From positions 199,213-263,212 of the forward strand of contig CAJHNH020000209.1 in NCBI GenBank assembly GCA_905116865.2: a DNA stretch of 64,000 bases, read 5' to 3'. Below, piece after piece: positions 1 to 10,129 of this stretch; positions within the stretch are counted from its first letter, which is position 1, and the number at the start of each line of letters is the position of its first letter. This DNA comes from Candidula unifasciata. Taxonomy: Eukaryota; Mollusca; Gastropoda; Stylommatophora; Geomitridae. A program made the position numbers and the translations under genes. A model generated the notes under the pieces. The model was not told the origin of the DNA and did no database searches. It worked only from the letters and a program-made list of their open reading frames with translations.

Positions 1-392
1 ACTGGCTGTAAACTCTTGCGGAAACTTCTGGTAGTTCATCCACTTCTTTTGCATAGTTGCAGTTCTACGGCCTGTTAATTTTTGTAAACTGGCTTTTGCT
101 TTGCTTCACGAACACTGGCTGTAAACTCTTACGAAATCTTCATCCATTTCTTTTGCATATTTGCAGTTCTACTGTCTGTGTTAATTTTTGTACAATGGCT
201 TTTGCTTTGCTTCGCGAACACTGGCTGTAAACTCTTGCGGAAACTTCCTATAGTTCATCCACTTCTTTGGCATATTTGCAGTTCTACGGTCTGTGTTAAT
301 TTTTGTACACTGGCTTTTGCTTTGCTTCGCGAACACTGGCTGTAAACTCTTGCGGAAACTTCTGGTAGTTCATCCACTTCTTTTGCATATGC
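1..392. repeat. Tandem repeat, ~110-bp unit, about 3.4 copies
   Basis: ACTGGCTGTAAACTCTTGCG begins at 1, 114, 220 and 335 (second copy slightly changed). The unit includes TTGCTTTGCTTCGCGAACACTGGCT. It may extend past the left edge. Confidence 0.9.
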
Positions 393-740
393 AACATTAC
401 CCTCTCAGAATCAAAGAGTTAGCACTGATATTTCTTTACTTTTGCTGGAACAACTTTTAGTTTACATCTAAACGTTATTGATGTTTATGTTCATGCTGAC
501 TGTAGCAAAAGCATTTTTGTTTGTCTGCAAGAGCCTTTATTTTTATATTCAATTGGCACACTTTTTTACTATAAAAATGACGTATAGTTCTAAAAAATAT
601 GTCGAAAATTAATGAAACTGTAGTTTGATTTGTGTATACATCTCCTCCATAAAAACTGTGGACGCAGAGGGACTCAATTCTTGCACAAGAACGGGAATTC
701 CCGGTTGATCTGTATGGCCTTATAAATCTGGAGCTGGCCG
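393..740. other. No gene recognised
   Basis: AT-rich unique-looking sequence between the tandem repeat and the duplication. No exon with paired splice sites and no repeat recognised. Confidence 0.5.
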
Positions 741-771
741 TGTTTAGAACCTGTTTTGTGCAGACTTTTTC

Positions 772-990
772 TCATATGACCTCATTCCTGATTCTATCTC
801 TTCTGGTCACTCCTGCAACCTTTCTCAGACACCTTATTTCCATGGTTACTAATTTTCTTTTCTCTTTTGTTGTGACTGACCACGTCTGGCACTGGTAGCA
901 TAGAGTGGCAATGAATATGCTTTGTATGAGATGTCTCTTTGTGCCAACCAGGATTGTCTTGTGCTGAAAGAGTGGGGCTAGCTGTCTCAA
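772..990 (-). pseudogene. Non-LTR reverse transcriptase C-terminal fragment
   Basis: The - strand frame reads CQTWSVTTKEKRKLVTMEIR then CLRKVAGVTRRDRIRNEVI, matching the (C)ETW...E..CLR...G..RRDRIRN segment after the palm in RTE/Jockey-like elements. A related partial copy lies at 5177-5238. 5' truncated, not functional. Confidence 0.75.
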
Positions 991-1117
991 TACTTTGTCT
1001 GCTTTATTGCGTCTGATGTTAATTTCTTCATCCCATTTACCATCTTCGGTGATTGTTGTTCCCAGATAATGAATCCCAGATGCTGTACAGTTTACTGGTT
1101 AATAAATTAATAGAACT

Positions 1118-1293
1118 GATGTGATGGTACTCTGATGTGACAGCACTCTGATGTGACGGCACTCTGATGTAAAGGCTCTCTGATGTGATGGCACTCGGAT
1201 GTGACTGCACTCTGACGTGACTTCACTCTGATGTGATGGCACTCTGATGTGATGGCACTTTGATGTGATGGCACTCTGAGTTTACGGCACTCA
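1118..1293. repeat. 16-bp minisatellite
   Basis: About 11 copies of CTCTGATGTGACGGCA with small changes. The matching place in the second duplication copy (about 6031-6110) has only about five, so the array length differs between copies. Confidence 0.9.
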
Positions 1294-1579
1294 ATAATAG
1301 CTCTATGTACCTCAGGGCTTCTCAAGCCAGTGAATTACTGCAGTGACTGCTCTTCATCCATTCTCAAACTAGATGTAGTATCATATGCTAGACTGTGTTG
1401 CATTTAGTGTCATCCACTCGCTTGAGAAGCCCTGAGTCACAAGCTGATCAGACAGAAGTCTTGGATGGCATAAGCAGAAGACACAATTAGAGAAATTAGA
1501 ATTAGAGAAAAATTGTATAAAATAAAGGAAGGCTTAAAAAATAGTCGTAAAAGTAATATTGATAATATATACTAATAGT

Positions 1580-1818
1580 AGGAATAAGCTGGCTCTGTAG
1601 CTAAGTCGGGGTTCGATCCCAGCTGTGGGCCATGCGCCTTGCGTTTCGACAGTGATATCAAGAAAGCCAACCATCCAGAAAGCAATGACAAACTACTGAA
1701 CATAAATTTGCCTAGAAAAACCACACAACAGCCAGGGGCTGTTGGGGTTGGTTCTGCAACGTCCTGTAAAGGATAGGCAACTAACCTAGTAGGAATGAAA
1801 GAGCGGTAGGAATACAAA
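1580..1818 (+). mobile_element. tRNA-derived SINE (family A)
   Basis: Starts GCTCTGTAGCTAAG, has a B-box-like GGGTTCGATCCC, then a shared body GCCTAGAAAAACCACACAAC...GGTTCTGCAACGTCCTGTAAAGGATA. Further copies at 6412-6668 (fuller head), 26784-26995, 40339-40577 (-), 46322-46512 (-), about 56880-57030, and 3' pieces at 15588-15640 and 58150-58240. Confidence 0.8.
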
Positions 1819-2057
1819 TTTTAATGATCCATAACCGGTACTGATTAGAGATAGAATAAAATAATAATATGAAATAAAATAAAATACAATTTTAAAAAAA
1901 GCATAAGAATAATACAATAAAAAAAATTGTTTAATGTTACCAAAGTAAAACTGTTTAAATGAAGGTATGCCAGACACTGATGCCTCCTAGACTTAGAACA
2001 CCTAGACTGTGGATAAGGAGATTTTCCAAAGCTAAAGGAAACTATAACTAAATTTAC

Positions 2058-2269
2058 CCGAATGTGAGGATGTAGAGGAGCAGCCAATCCAAACGGAGGT
2101 GGAATATCAGATGGATTTTCAGGCTTTTGAGGTGAGATATTCCCATCCCTTTTCTCTTTCTTCCTCTTCTTTTTGATCTTACGATCAAACATATCCAGGT
2201 CTGGAGGCTTTGGAGCATTCTGAAGAGGAGAGAGAGCTGGGGGAGGTATCCGAAAACCTTCTAAGATGC
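2058..2269 (-). CDS. Ankyrin gene exon, distal copy of the duplicated exon
   Basis: Same 212 nt, same splice sites and identical translation as 6919-7130, differing only at silent bases. It enters in phase 1 and leaves in phase 0, so it can follow the exon at 8587-9031 but not the proximal copy: after the proximal copy it would read GCA TCT TAG and stop. Either an alternative (mutually exclusive) exon or a duplicated haplotype in the assembly. Confidence 0.7.
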
Positions 2270-2329
2270 CTGAATTTTTGGATAAGAGAAACAAAAAGCA
2301 AGTTTCACACACAGATATATGGGAGCTGT

Positions 2330-2489
2330 GGTGGCTTAGTGGCTAGTAGGCTTGCTAGCCAAGCAGACAGTCATAAGATCAAATCTTCTTCTTTGTAGTT
2401 ACCAGTGGAAAGTTCTGGCTGTTTAACTTGTTCCAGAACTTAAGTGACTAATGCACATCCATTTTACAGATATGGCATATCTGTATGCA
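2330..2489 (+). mobile_element. Dispersed repeat (family F), truncated
   Basis: GCTGTGGTGGCTTAGTGGCTAG start, then the family F body with TTGTTCCAGAACTTAAGTGA and CACATCCATTTTACAGATAT. Other family F copies: 7190-7500, 11515-11820, 14590-14710, 19245-19640, 23870-24110, 49370-49560, 50510-50760, 53660-53900, 55130-55380, and - strand at 19650-19900. Typical body: CACTTCTGGACTTTAGTC, GTATGCAGACTGTTGGTTCC, CTCCGACTTTGAAGGAAAC. Non-autonomous, class unknown. Confidence 0.6.
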
Positions 2490-2779
2490 NGGAAATCTCT
2501 AAAAAAGGATGGGGGAAAAAGGGGAAAATGCATTTGCATCATCTATGCAGGGGGAAAACTCTGAATTTCTTTCTTCTTGGAAACACCACAGTCTCATGCA
2601 CTTCTTTTTCAGCCTCTTCCTGCAGCCACTAACCTAACATCATTCCTATATCTCTGGGTTTAGGCAGACTTGGTGACATACCCTCCACCGGAGTGGAACT
2701 GCAAACGCTTTGACAATTGGAGGCTCCTCATTATTCCTCTAAGTTGTTCATCAACATATCTGAAAACTCGAATGTGTGA

Positions 2780-3010
2780 GTATGTTATTGCTGAATGATT
2801 GAATTAAGATACCAACATCACAGCATTCGGGACATTCCGCATTAGCGCTTGCCGTCCACATCTTCAGCAGCAAGCGAAGGAGTTCCTCCTATGCCTGTTG
2901 GTACCAGTAACTGTCTGACTGTTATATCCATCTCATCTTTCGCTTGAGCATTGGCTAGATTTACTGGAAACTCCCTCCCAGCGCCATTTTCCCTCACCCA
3001 TACAAATGTC
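2780..3010 (-). pseudogene. 3' end of RNase H-type non-LTR element
   Basis: Reverse strand carries the remnant of a domain common in this window: NQxVTGTxSIGTLRWLLKMG followed by a C-P-E-C finger (WECPECCDV). Heavily decayed. Sister copies: 3180-3350 (-), 4355-4565 (+), 14095-14280 (+), 31170-31370 (+), 53215-53560 (-), 58400-58525 (+), 61015-61260 (-). Confidence 0.6.
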
Positions 3011-3179
3011 AGTATAGAAGTTTAAATATTTAGATGACGGTTTAGCATCCATATAAAGATGCATCACAGAGAGGAAAAAGAACAGAACAGGACACAGCTG
3101 AAAAATTACATTTTGTAAAAAATAAAATAACATCTTATGCAATAATTCTCACAACAGTAGTGATTTTCAACCCTTTGTT

Positions 3180-3350
3180 AGGTGTTGAGGGGTGAGTCAA
3201 GAACTGACATCACAGCACTCAGGCATTACCATGTGTGTGCTCCATCCTTCATCTTCAGCAGCCAGCGCAGAGTTCCAATACTGATGGGTATAGTCACAAT
3301 CTGGTTATATGTCTGTCTTGCCTTTCCTCCGAGTGTAATGAAAAAAGGCA
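3180..3350 (-). pseudogene. 3' end of RNase H-type non-LTR element
   Basis: Reverse frame reads GKARQTYNQIVTIPISIGTL then RWLLKMKDGAHTW, with the finger broken by a stop. Same family as 53215-53560. Confidence 0.6.
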
Positions 3351-3477
3351 TACCTTTTGAGGTGTGTTCCCCCATGAATATGTATTTCAAAGACCCCACC
3401 CCCCCCCACCCGAAAGAAAAAAATGTGATTCACCAGAGGACACAGGTGCATGAAACTGCTCATGAAAATAAAAACGA

Positions 3478-4096
3478 GAAAGAGCTTAACCAAGTCAATA
3501 AATTGGGGACATTTGGGGACATTCATAACATCAGATGGACTATGTGTGCCAGAAACTAGGAGCAGAATTGACCAGGCAAAGGCAGCTTTTCAGAAGATGA
3601 AAAGTATCTCATGTAATTAATTACTCTCATTAAACTTCAGAAAATAAAAACTGAAATTTCACATCGAGCCTGTTCCGTTGCATGGCAGTGAATCTTGGAA
3701 TGTGAGCAAAATAATTAAGAAGAGTTTAGAAGCAACTGAGATGTGGTTCTTGAGAAGAATGTTGCGAATATCTTGGACTGCCAGAATAACTAACATTGAT
3801 TGCCTGGAAATGGCTACTGAAAGTAGAACATTAAATACAACAACGAGAAGGAGACAAAGTAAGTTCTTTGGTCATGTGATGAAACAAGGAGCACTGGAAA
3901 ATATCGTGACGACTGGAAAGATCACTGGTAGAAGAGGCAGAGGCAGACCAAGAGAAATTATGGCAGATGGCTTAAGACAGTGGCATGGAGGAACATCATC
4001 AGTGGAATTTATCCAGAACACCAAAGACCGAGATCTGTGGAGATGCATGAACCCCTACACTAGCAGGCAAGGCACTTGATGATGATGATGATGATG
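3478..4096 (+). pseudogene. Non-LTR reverse transcriptase 3' fragment with GAT tail
   Basis: The + frame from 3678 reads MHGSESWNVSKIIKKSLEAT, then EMWFLRRMLRISWTARITN, FFGHVMKQG, GRRGRGRPREIMADGLRQW and LWRCMNPYTSRQGT, the C-terminal end typical of RTE-like ORF2. Frameshifted RT sequence extends upstream to about 3478. The stop sits directly in (GAT)n, the element's microsatellite 3' tail. 5' truncated. Confidence 0.85.
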
Positions 4097-4354
4097 AGTG
4101 TGCACAATTTTACTTAACTTAAACTGCTATAGAAGAGAGGCCAACATTTTTGACAAAGGATAAAAAATGTGTTACCTAGATTCAGAAATCTGGGGTGCTC
4201 CTCTAGCAAATTTTGGAAATGGAATGGCTGCATGGTTCACCTGGTACAGAAATGTTAAAAATTAATGCAGGTTTGTGTTATGAAAAGATATAAAACCGAC
4301 AGAAAAGTTTGTGTCTTCTTCTTCTTCTTCACCTCCTCTTTTACCGCTTCAGGT

Positions 4355-4565
4355 GTCAAGGGAGATATATAGTCTGGTGAGACTGATGCAGGGGGGAGTG
4401 ACGAGAAGTTCTGGCAGATGCTCCGGGTTCAGAGGAATGGCAAGACGAATGTTTAATCAGAATGTTACTGGCACCATTAGTATCGGAACTCTTCACTGCT
4501 GAAGATGGGGACGGAGCGCTTATGGGAATGCCCCGAGTGCTGTGATGTTGGTTCTTGAATAAAAT
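4355..4565 (+). pseudogene. 3' end of RNase H-type non-LTR element
   Basis: Reads SLVRLMQGGVTRSSGRCSGF, GMARRMFNQNVTGTISIGTL, then breaks before the CPEC finger (GCCCCGAGTGCTGTGATGTT remains). Decayed sister of 53215-53560. Confidence 0.65.
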
Positions 4566-4644
4566 CAAATCAGGAGATATATGGTTCTGCTTTTTGCTCT
4601 TCTGACCTCATCGACCATAGACACATTTGGGGGGGAGGGGGAGG

Positions 4645-5010
4645 GGGGCCGCGTGGTTTTGAGGCATTGTGTCCACCTCAAGTGCTAGAGGTTCCCGGTT
4701 CAATCTCCGGTAAGGGCTGGGATTTTTTAATGTGGACTTGGACTTCTAGTAATTTCCCCTGGTCTCTGGGTAGTGAGATCGGATGCCCGTGTGCATTCTT
4801 GCGCATGTAAAAAAAAAATCCCTTGGCAGTTGGAAATTGAAAAGAGTAGCCTAACGGCGCTGCCCAGGCATTTTGGAGTTAAAAATCTACCCAAAGTATG
4901 TCAGAATCCTCGCCGGTGCTACATAGCCAGTGCACTGTGCCGAGCTTCTTTGGACTGAGACATGAGCTAGAAGAAATAACGGAGCATTTATAGGTTACTA
5001 CCCCTGTGCC
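4645..5010 (+). mobile_element. Probable tRNA-derived SINE (family D)
   Basis: GCCGCGTGGTTTTGAGGCAT resembles an A box and GGTTCCCGGTTCAATCTCC a B box. A non-tRNA body follows. Only one copy in the window. Confidence 0.5.
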
Positions 5011-5239
5011 ATGATGTTGATCCGTTGTTCAAACCTCAAACCTCAAACCAGACACATTGTGCTGTTGCTTTCTGATGTAATTTTTTACATCTTGTTCTTG
5101 CTCTCTCTAAGTGGACAAATAATTTTATTTGCTGTCTTTGTATGTTCTTTAGAACTGGTTTTGTGCTGACTTTTTCTCAAATGACCTCATTCCTGATTTT
5201 ATCTTTTCTGGTCACTCCTGCAACCTTTCTCAGACACCT

Positions 5240-5745
5240 CCGGTCAAAATGGACGCTAGGCAGGGGCACTGTTTGGAGCCGAGGCAAATTTTTTGCTTCT
5301 GCTGGATGGTGGACGATGCATTTTTGCTCAATTTGTAGACTATATATAGTTTCGTCGCCAAGCTTCTGAGCTGATTGCATGGTGTGACACTGTGAGCTGC
5401 GGATTTCATTTGGAATGTTTTTTCAACTGTGACCAACATTGTGGTGTGAATTGTAGATTCAGAAAATGGCGCGATGCCTGTCGCCGCAATGTTGGTGGTG
5501 CCCGTATGTGATTGAAATTGACTTCTGCTTTCATTAATGATGAACTACATTTCTAATGTCAGACTGTTTGTGTTAGCACTTCGGATGGCTACCCTATGCT
5601 TTAATGCTTGTGTATGCTAGATATGCTGAGATAAACATTCTGTGCATTTTTCGTTGGTACAGGAGCGGAGCAAAGATTGGGTGACCCCTTTTCTATGAAG
5701 CTGAAACTAAGACTACCAGATTACCAGACCAGACTATCAGACACC
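5240..5745. mobile_element. ~505-bp insertion in duplication copy 2, possible 9-bp target duplication
   Basis: The interval interrupts sequence that is continuous in copy 1. CAGACACCT occurs just before it and again at its end, as expected of a target-site duplication. There is no poly(A); the end is a degenerate CCAGA-rich run. No coding domain recognised. Confidence 0.55.
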
Positions 5746-6411
5746 TCATTTCCATGGTTACTAATTTTCTTTTCTCTTTTGTTGGGACTGACCACGTCTG
5801 GCACTGGTAGCATAGAGTGGCAATGAAAATGCTTTGTATGAGATGGTTTTTTTGGTGCTGCTCAGGATTGTCTTGTGCTGAAAGAGTGGGGCTAGCTGTC
5901 TCAATACTTTATCTGCTTTACTTTGTCTGATGTTAATTTCTTCATCCCATTAACCATCTTCGGTGATTGTTGTTCCTAGATAATTAATCCCAGAAGCTGA
6001 ACAGTTTACAGGTTAATAAATTAATAGAATTGATGTGACAGCACTCTGATGTGACGGCACTCTGTTGTTAAGGCACTCTGAAATTATGGCACTCTGAGGT
6101 TACGGCACTCAATAATAGCTCTCTGTACCTCAGGGCTTCTCAAGCCAGTGGAAGACCGCGGTGACTGCTCTTCATACATTCTCAAACTAGATGTAGTATC
6201 ATATGCTAGACTTTGTTGCATTTAGTATCATCCGCTAGCTTGAGAAGCCCTAGATACAGCTGAGTCACAAGCTGATCAGACAGACGTCTTGGATGGCACA
6301 AGAAGAAGACACAATTAAGATTGTGTATGCTGGGAAAAAATGGTAGAAAATAAAGGAAGGCTTAAAGAAAAAATAGTCGTAAAAGTAATAATGATAATAT
6401 ATACTAATAGT

Positions 6412-6668
6412 AGGAATAAGTTTGCTCTGTGGCTAAGTTGATGCGAACGCTTCGTAATGCTGGGATGCCGGGTTCGATCCCAGCTGTGGGCCATGCGCCT
6501 TGCGTTTCGGCAGTGGTATCAAGAAAGCCAACCGTCCAGAAAGCAATGACAAACTACTGGACGTAAATTTGCCTAGAAAAACCACACAACATTCAGGGGC
6601 TGTTGGGGTTGGTTCTGAAACATCCTGTAAAGGATACGCAACTAACCTAGTAGGAATGAAAGAGCGGT
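6412..6668 (+). mobile_element. tRNA-derived SINE (family A), fullest copy
   Basis: Head TTTGCTCTGTGGCTAAGTTG and CCGGGTTCGATCCC resemble tRNA A and B boxes, followed by the common body and end GGATACGCAACTAACC. Confidence 0.8.
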
Positions 6669-6918
6669 AGGAATACAAATGTTAATTATCCATAACCAGT
6701 ACTGATTAGAGATAGAATAAAATAATAATATGAAATAAAATAAAATACAATTTTAAAAAAGCATAAGAATAATACAATTTAAAAAAATTGTTTAATGTTA
6801 CAAAAGTAAAACTGTTTAAATGAAGGTATGCCAGACACTGATGCCTCCTAGACTTAGAACACCTAGACTGTGGATAAGGAGATTTTCCAAAGCTAAAGGA
6901 AACTATAACTAAATTTAC

Positions 6919-7130
6919 CCGAATGTGAGGATGCAGAGGAGCAGCCAGTCCAAACGGAGGTGGAATATCAGATGGATTTTCAGGCTTCTGAGGTGAGATA
7001 TTCCCATCCCTTTTCTCTTTCTTCCTTTTCTTTTTAATCTTACGATCAAACATATCCAGGTCTGGAGGCTTTGGAGCATTCTGAAGAGGTGAGAGAGCTG
7101 GGGGAGGTATCCGAAAACCTTCCAAGATGC
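6919..7130 (-). CDS. Ankyrin gene exon, proximal copy of a duplicated exon
   Basis: 212 nt, acceptor AAAATTCAG, donor GTAAATTT. Encodes ILEGFRIPPPALSPLQNAPK, then a basic block KIKKKRKKEKRDG and ends LHPHIR. G from the previous exon completes the first Gly. Same length and same protein as the copy at 2058-2269, with only silent differences. Confidence 0.9.
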
Positions 7131-9966
7131 CTGAATTTTGGGATAAGAGAAAAAAAAAGCAAGTTTCACACACAGATATATGGGAGCTGTGGTGGCTCAG
7201 TGGCTAGTAGGCTTGCTAGCCAAGCAGATGGTCATATGCTCAAATCTTCTTCTTCTTCTTTGCAGTTACCAGTGGAAAGTTCTGGTTTGACTTGTTCCAG
7301 AACTTAAGTGACTAATCCACATCCATTTTACAGATATGGCATATCTGTATGCAGACTGTTAGTTCCCTGTCTCCCAGGCAGACCTACTTCGACTCTAAAG
7401 GAAACTCATCTAATTAATAGCCTTGTAGGACAAGCTTGTTATAGGGTGGAGGTGACAGGTTCAGTTCCCGGCACGGTAACTATAGCTTTCGATTTTTATG
7501 TTGTCTAGTGTGTTCTTCTATCTTTCTACTTCTTTCTATGAGTGCCGATCAATACACTTTCTGTTACTTGATTAATTCATAATTGTTATAGGGTGGTATG
7601 TCTATCCTTTATCACAGAATGTAGCCCCGAACCCATACGAGGATGATTTATGATTGCTTATTTTCTCCCAGCAGAAACACTGATTTTGACAGTTTCTTTT
7701 ACCAATGAAACCTTTTCTTTTATATATTGCCCAGTCTGAATGCAGATAAATTTAGTGTGTACTAAATATTAGGAGGTTTACAGCCCTGAAGATGTGTCAA
7801 CATGTATGTATTCATACACATGTGGCATCAAGCAGCAAGACAAGATCACAGACATTGAGGTATTGGAAAGAGTAGGTATCACAACAGTTCTCTCAATGCT
7901 CAGTCTAGGAAGGCTCAAGTAACTGGGTCATGCTCGGAGAATGGGGGGATGAATGATACAAGTATTGAGGTAGATTCATGGGAACAAAATGAATTGCATC
8001 CTGTTGCATGAAGTGGCCAAATCAGGGAGAGAATGAGAATGAAGGAAAAAAATTGACTGCAGAAAGAATGAGAGCTGAACGTATGAGAAGAAACATACTA
8101 AATACATGTGATGGCAACAACTGCCCTAAAATCAAATGCTCTAATTGTGGAAGACTTTTCTTGGTGCTTTATTAATATCCTACCCCAAACAGAGAAAATC
8201 CACAGGTCACAGGACAGTCTAATATTTCAGGGGGTGGTAGATAGGCTGCATGCAGTCTTGGGACCTCGGTTGCATGCATTCGTGGGACCTAGGCTGCACT
8301 CTCTTGTGGGATGTAGGTGGGTTGGGGTTAGGGACAGTTTTAGATGTTTTGAGTTGTTAAAAGCATCAGAAAGCTGGAAAACCCAGTCTTACCACCCTCT
8401 AAAATGTTGAACTGTCTTAGTACGTCATCTGGGGTAGGATATTAATAAAGAACCCTTTTTTTAACATGTTCGGGTCTTACTAATCGCACTCGCCATTGCC
8501 AAGGCCTGTGAGTTCCATGCCTCCTCATAGCACAATATAACACTAACTGGAAAGATGGACAGGTGGCAACAAGTGTACATACATACCTGGTGGCTGAATA
8601 TTATTCCCAGAATAAGGGCGATCACCCGGACTTCGGCTGCTGTGCTGCTGCAAATCTGAGCTCTGGCTGGACAGAGAAGGGCTTTCTCTAGATGAAGGTG
8701 AAAGGCGATCGTGTGACTGTTGGTGTGGGGGTGGAGCTGCATGAGAGACAGAAGAAGGCAGCGGCTGCTGGTGTCGAATCATATGAGGCCTCTGTGGAGT
8801 TGCTGAAGGTGGGGTTGGGACTGGACCTCCGCGGGAGGGTTTAAACATGGGTGTAGGAGGGACCCTGGCCTGAGGTCTTGCCTGTTGGGGTCCGAATCTG
8901 CCCCTCTGATCAAATCCTGAAATCATGTCTTCAAATTCTATTTGCTGGGCTAGCTTCTGCTTCAGCTTCTGAGGATTCAGATGCAGGCTATTGTTGTTTC
9001 TGTTGCCCAGAACAGGATCAAAATGGTTGCCCTGGTGAGAATAAAAATAGAATAGGTAACTCTCTCATTCCCAGGCTGTTCTCTCCATGTGGATTTCATG
9101 GCGCCCAATTTGAAAATACCCAATGAACCCACCCACTGGCCTTTAACAGTTGTTGTTGTTGGCATTTACCTGTCTTTACAGGCGACTGTGCTATACTGTG
9201 CTACGCGGTGGTAAAGGAATCATGGCCCATGGCAGCAAAGAGTGTGACTCCATACTTTAAAGCCCGGGCAGTGTTTTAGAGACCATGAGTTGTTCTCTTA
9301 CCACCGCTGATCAAATCCTGAATCATGTCTTCATATTCTATTTGAAGGCGGTGCCTTCTCCATGACTACCAGCAACATGACGATGGAGGTGATGGCGATG
9401 ACACAAGCTTTAATGTGGCTAGAATCACAGGACTATTCCCGCGTGTGTGTGCTGAGTGATTCTTGAGTATGATCCAGAAGGTCGAGGCAGACTAGTTATG
9501 CAGATGGTGGTTTGAGTCATTGCGAAACTCTACTGTGTGTGCAGTTACCTTCATTTTCATCACAGGGTATGCAGGTGTTGTTGGTAATAAAAGAGCTGAT
9601 AAACTGGCAGGTGCTGCATTAATTGAAGATGGCCAGCCCATGGATCATGCAGACATTGTCATTGCCCTTAGAGAGATTGGACGTTATGAGGATTTTGGAA
9701 GCAACGTGTCCACATCCCTTCTAAGAATACGAGAATTGGAGTTAAGGTCAGCACAGCCAAGCATGAGAAGCACACTGGACGCACATGAAGTCTTGTAAAC
9801 CAACATAGGACTGGCACTATTAACCACGCGGTGCTGATGAATATGTTGAGAGGGGAATCTGAGCGCCTATGGATGTGTCCAGAGTGTTTTGAAAATAATC
9901 TAACTCATAACTTTTACCAGTAGGTCGTAAAATGTTACTAATTCAGTTTTTTTAATGTAATCATAT

Positions 9967-10014
<48 letters not shown>

Positions 10015-10097
10015 ATCAGTCAGTCAGTCAGTCAGTCAGTCAGTCAGTCAGTCAGTCAGTCAGTCAGTCAGTCAGTCAGTCAGTCAGTCAGTCAGTC

Positions 10098-10129
<32 letters not shown>

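Larger units (their letters stand above)
741..2489. repeat. Segmental duplication, copy 1
   Basis: Closely matches 5147-7353 along its whole length, apart from indels: it lacks the ~505-bp insertion of copy 2, has a longer 16-bp tandem array (1118-1293), and its SINE at ~1580 lacks ~45 bp. The match ends exactly before the single N at 2490. Confidence 0.9.
5147..7353. repeat. Segmental duplication, copy 2
   Basis: Partner of 741-2489 in the same orientation. Includes an RT fragment, a 16-bp repeat array, a tRNA-derived SINE, the 212-nt ankyrin exon and the start of a dispersed repeat. A ~505-bp insertion at 5240-5745 is unique to this copy. Confidence 0.9.

Noticed and set aside
1845..2312. 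A single 155-residue protein on the - strand (and its twin at 6706-7173)
   Set aside because: Only the part within the splice sites (2058-2269, 6919-7130) continues the ankyrin gene; the rest is intron read-through.
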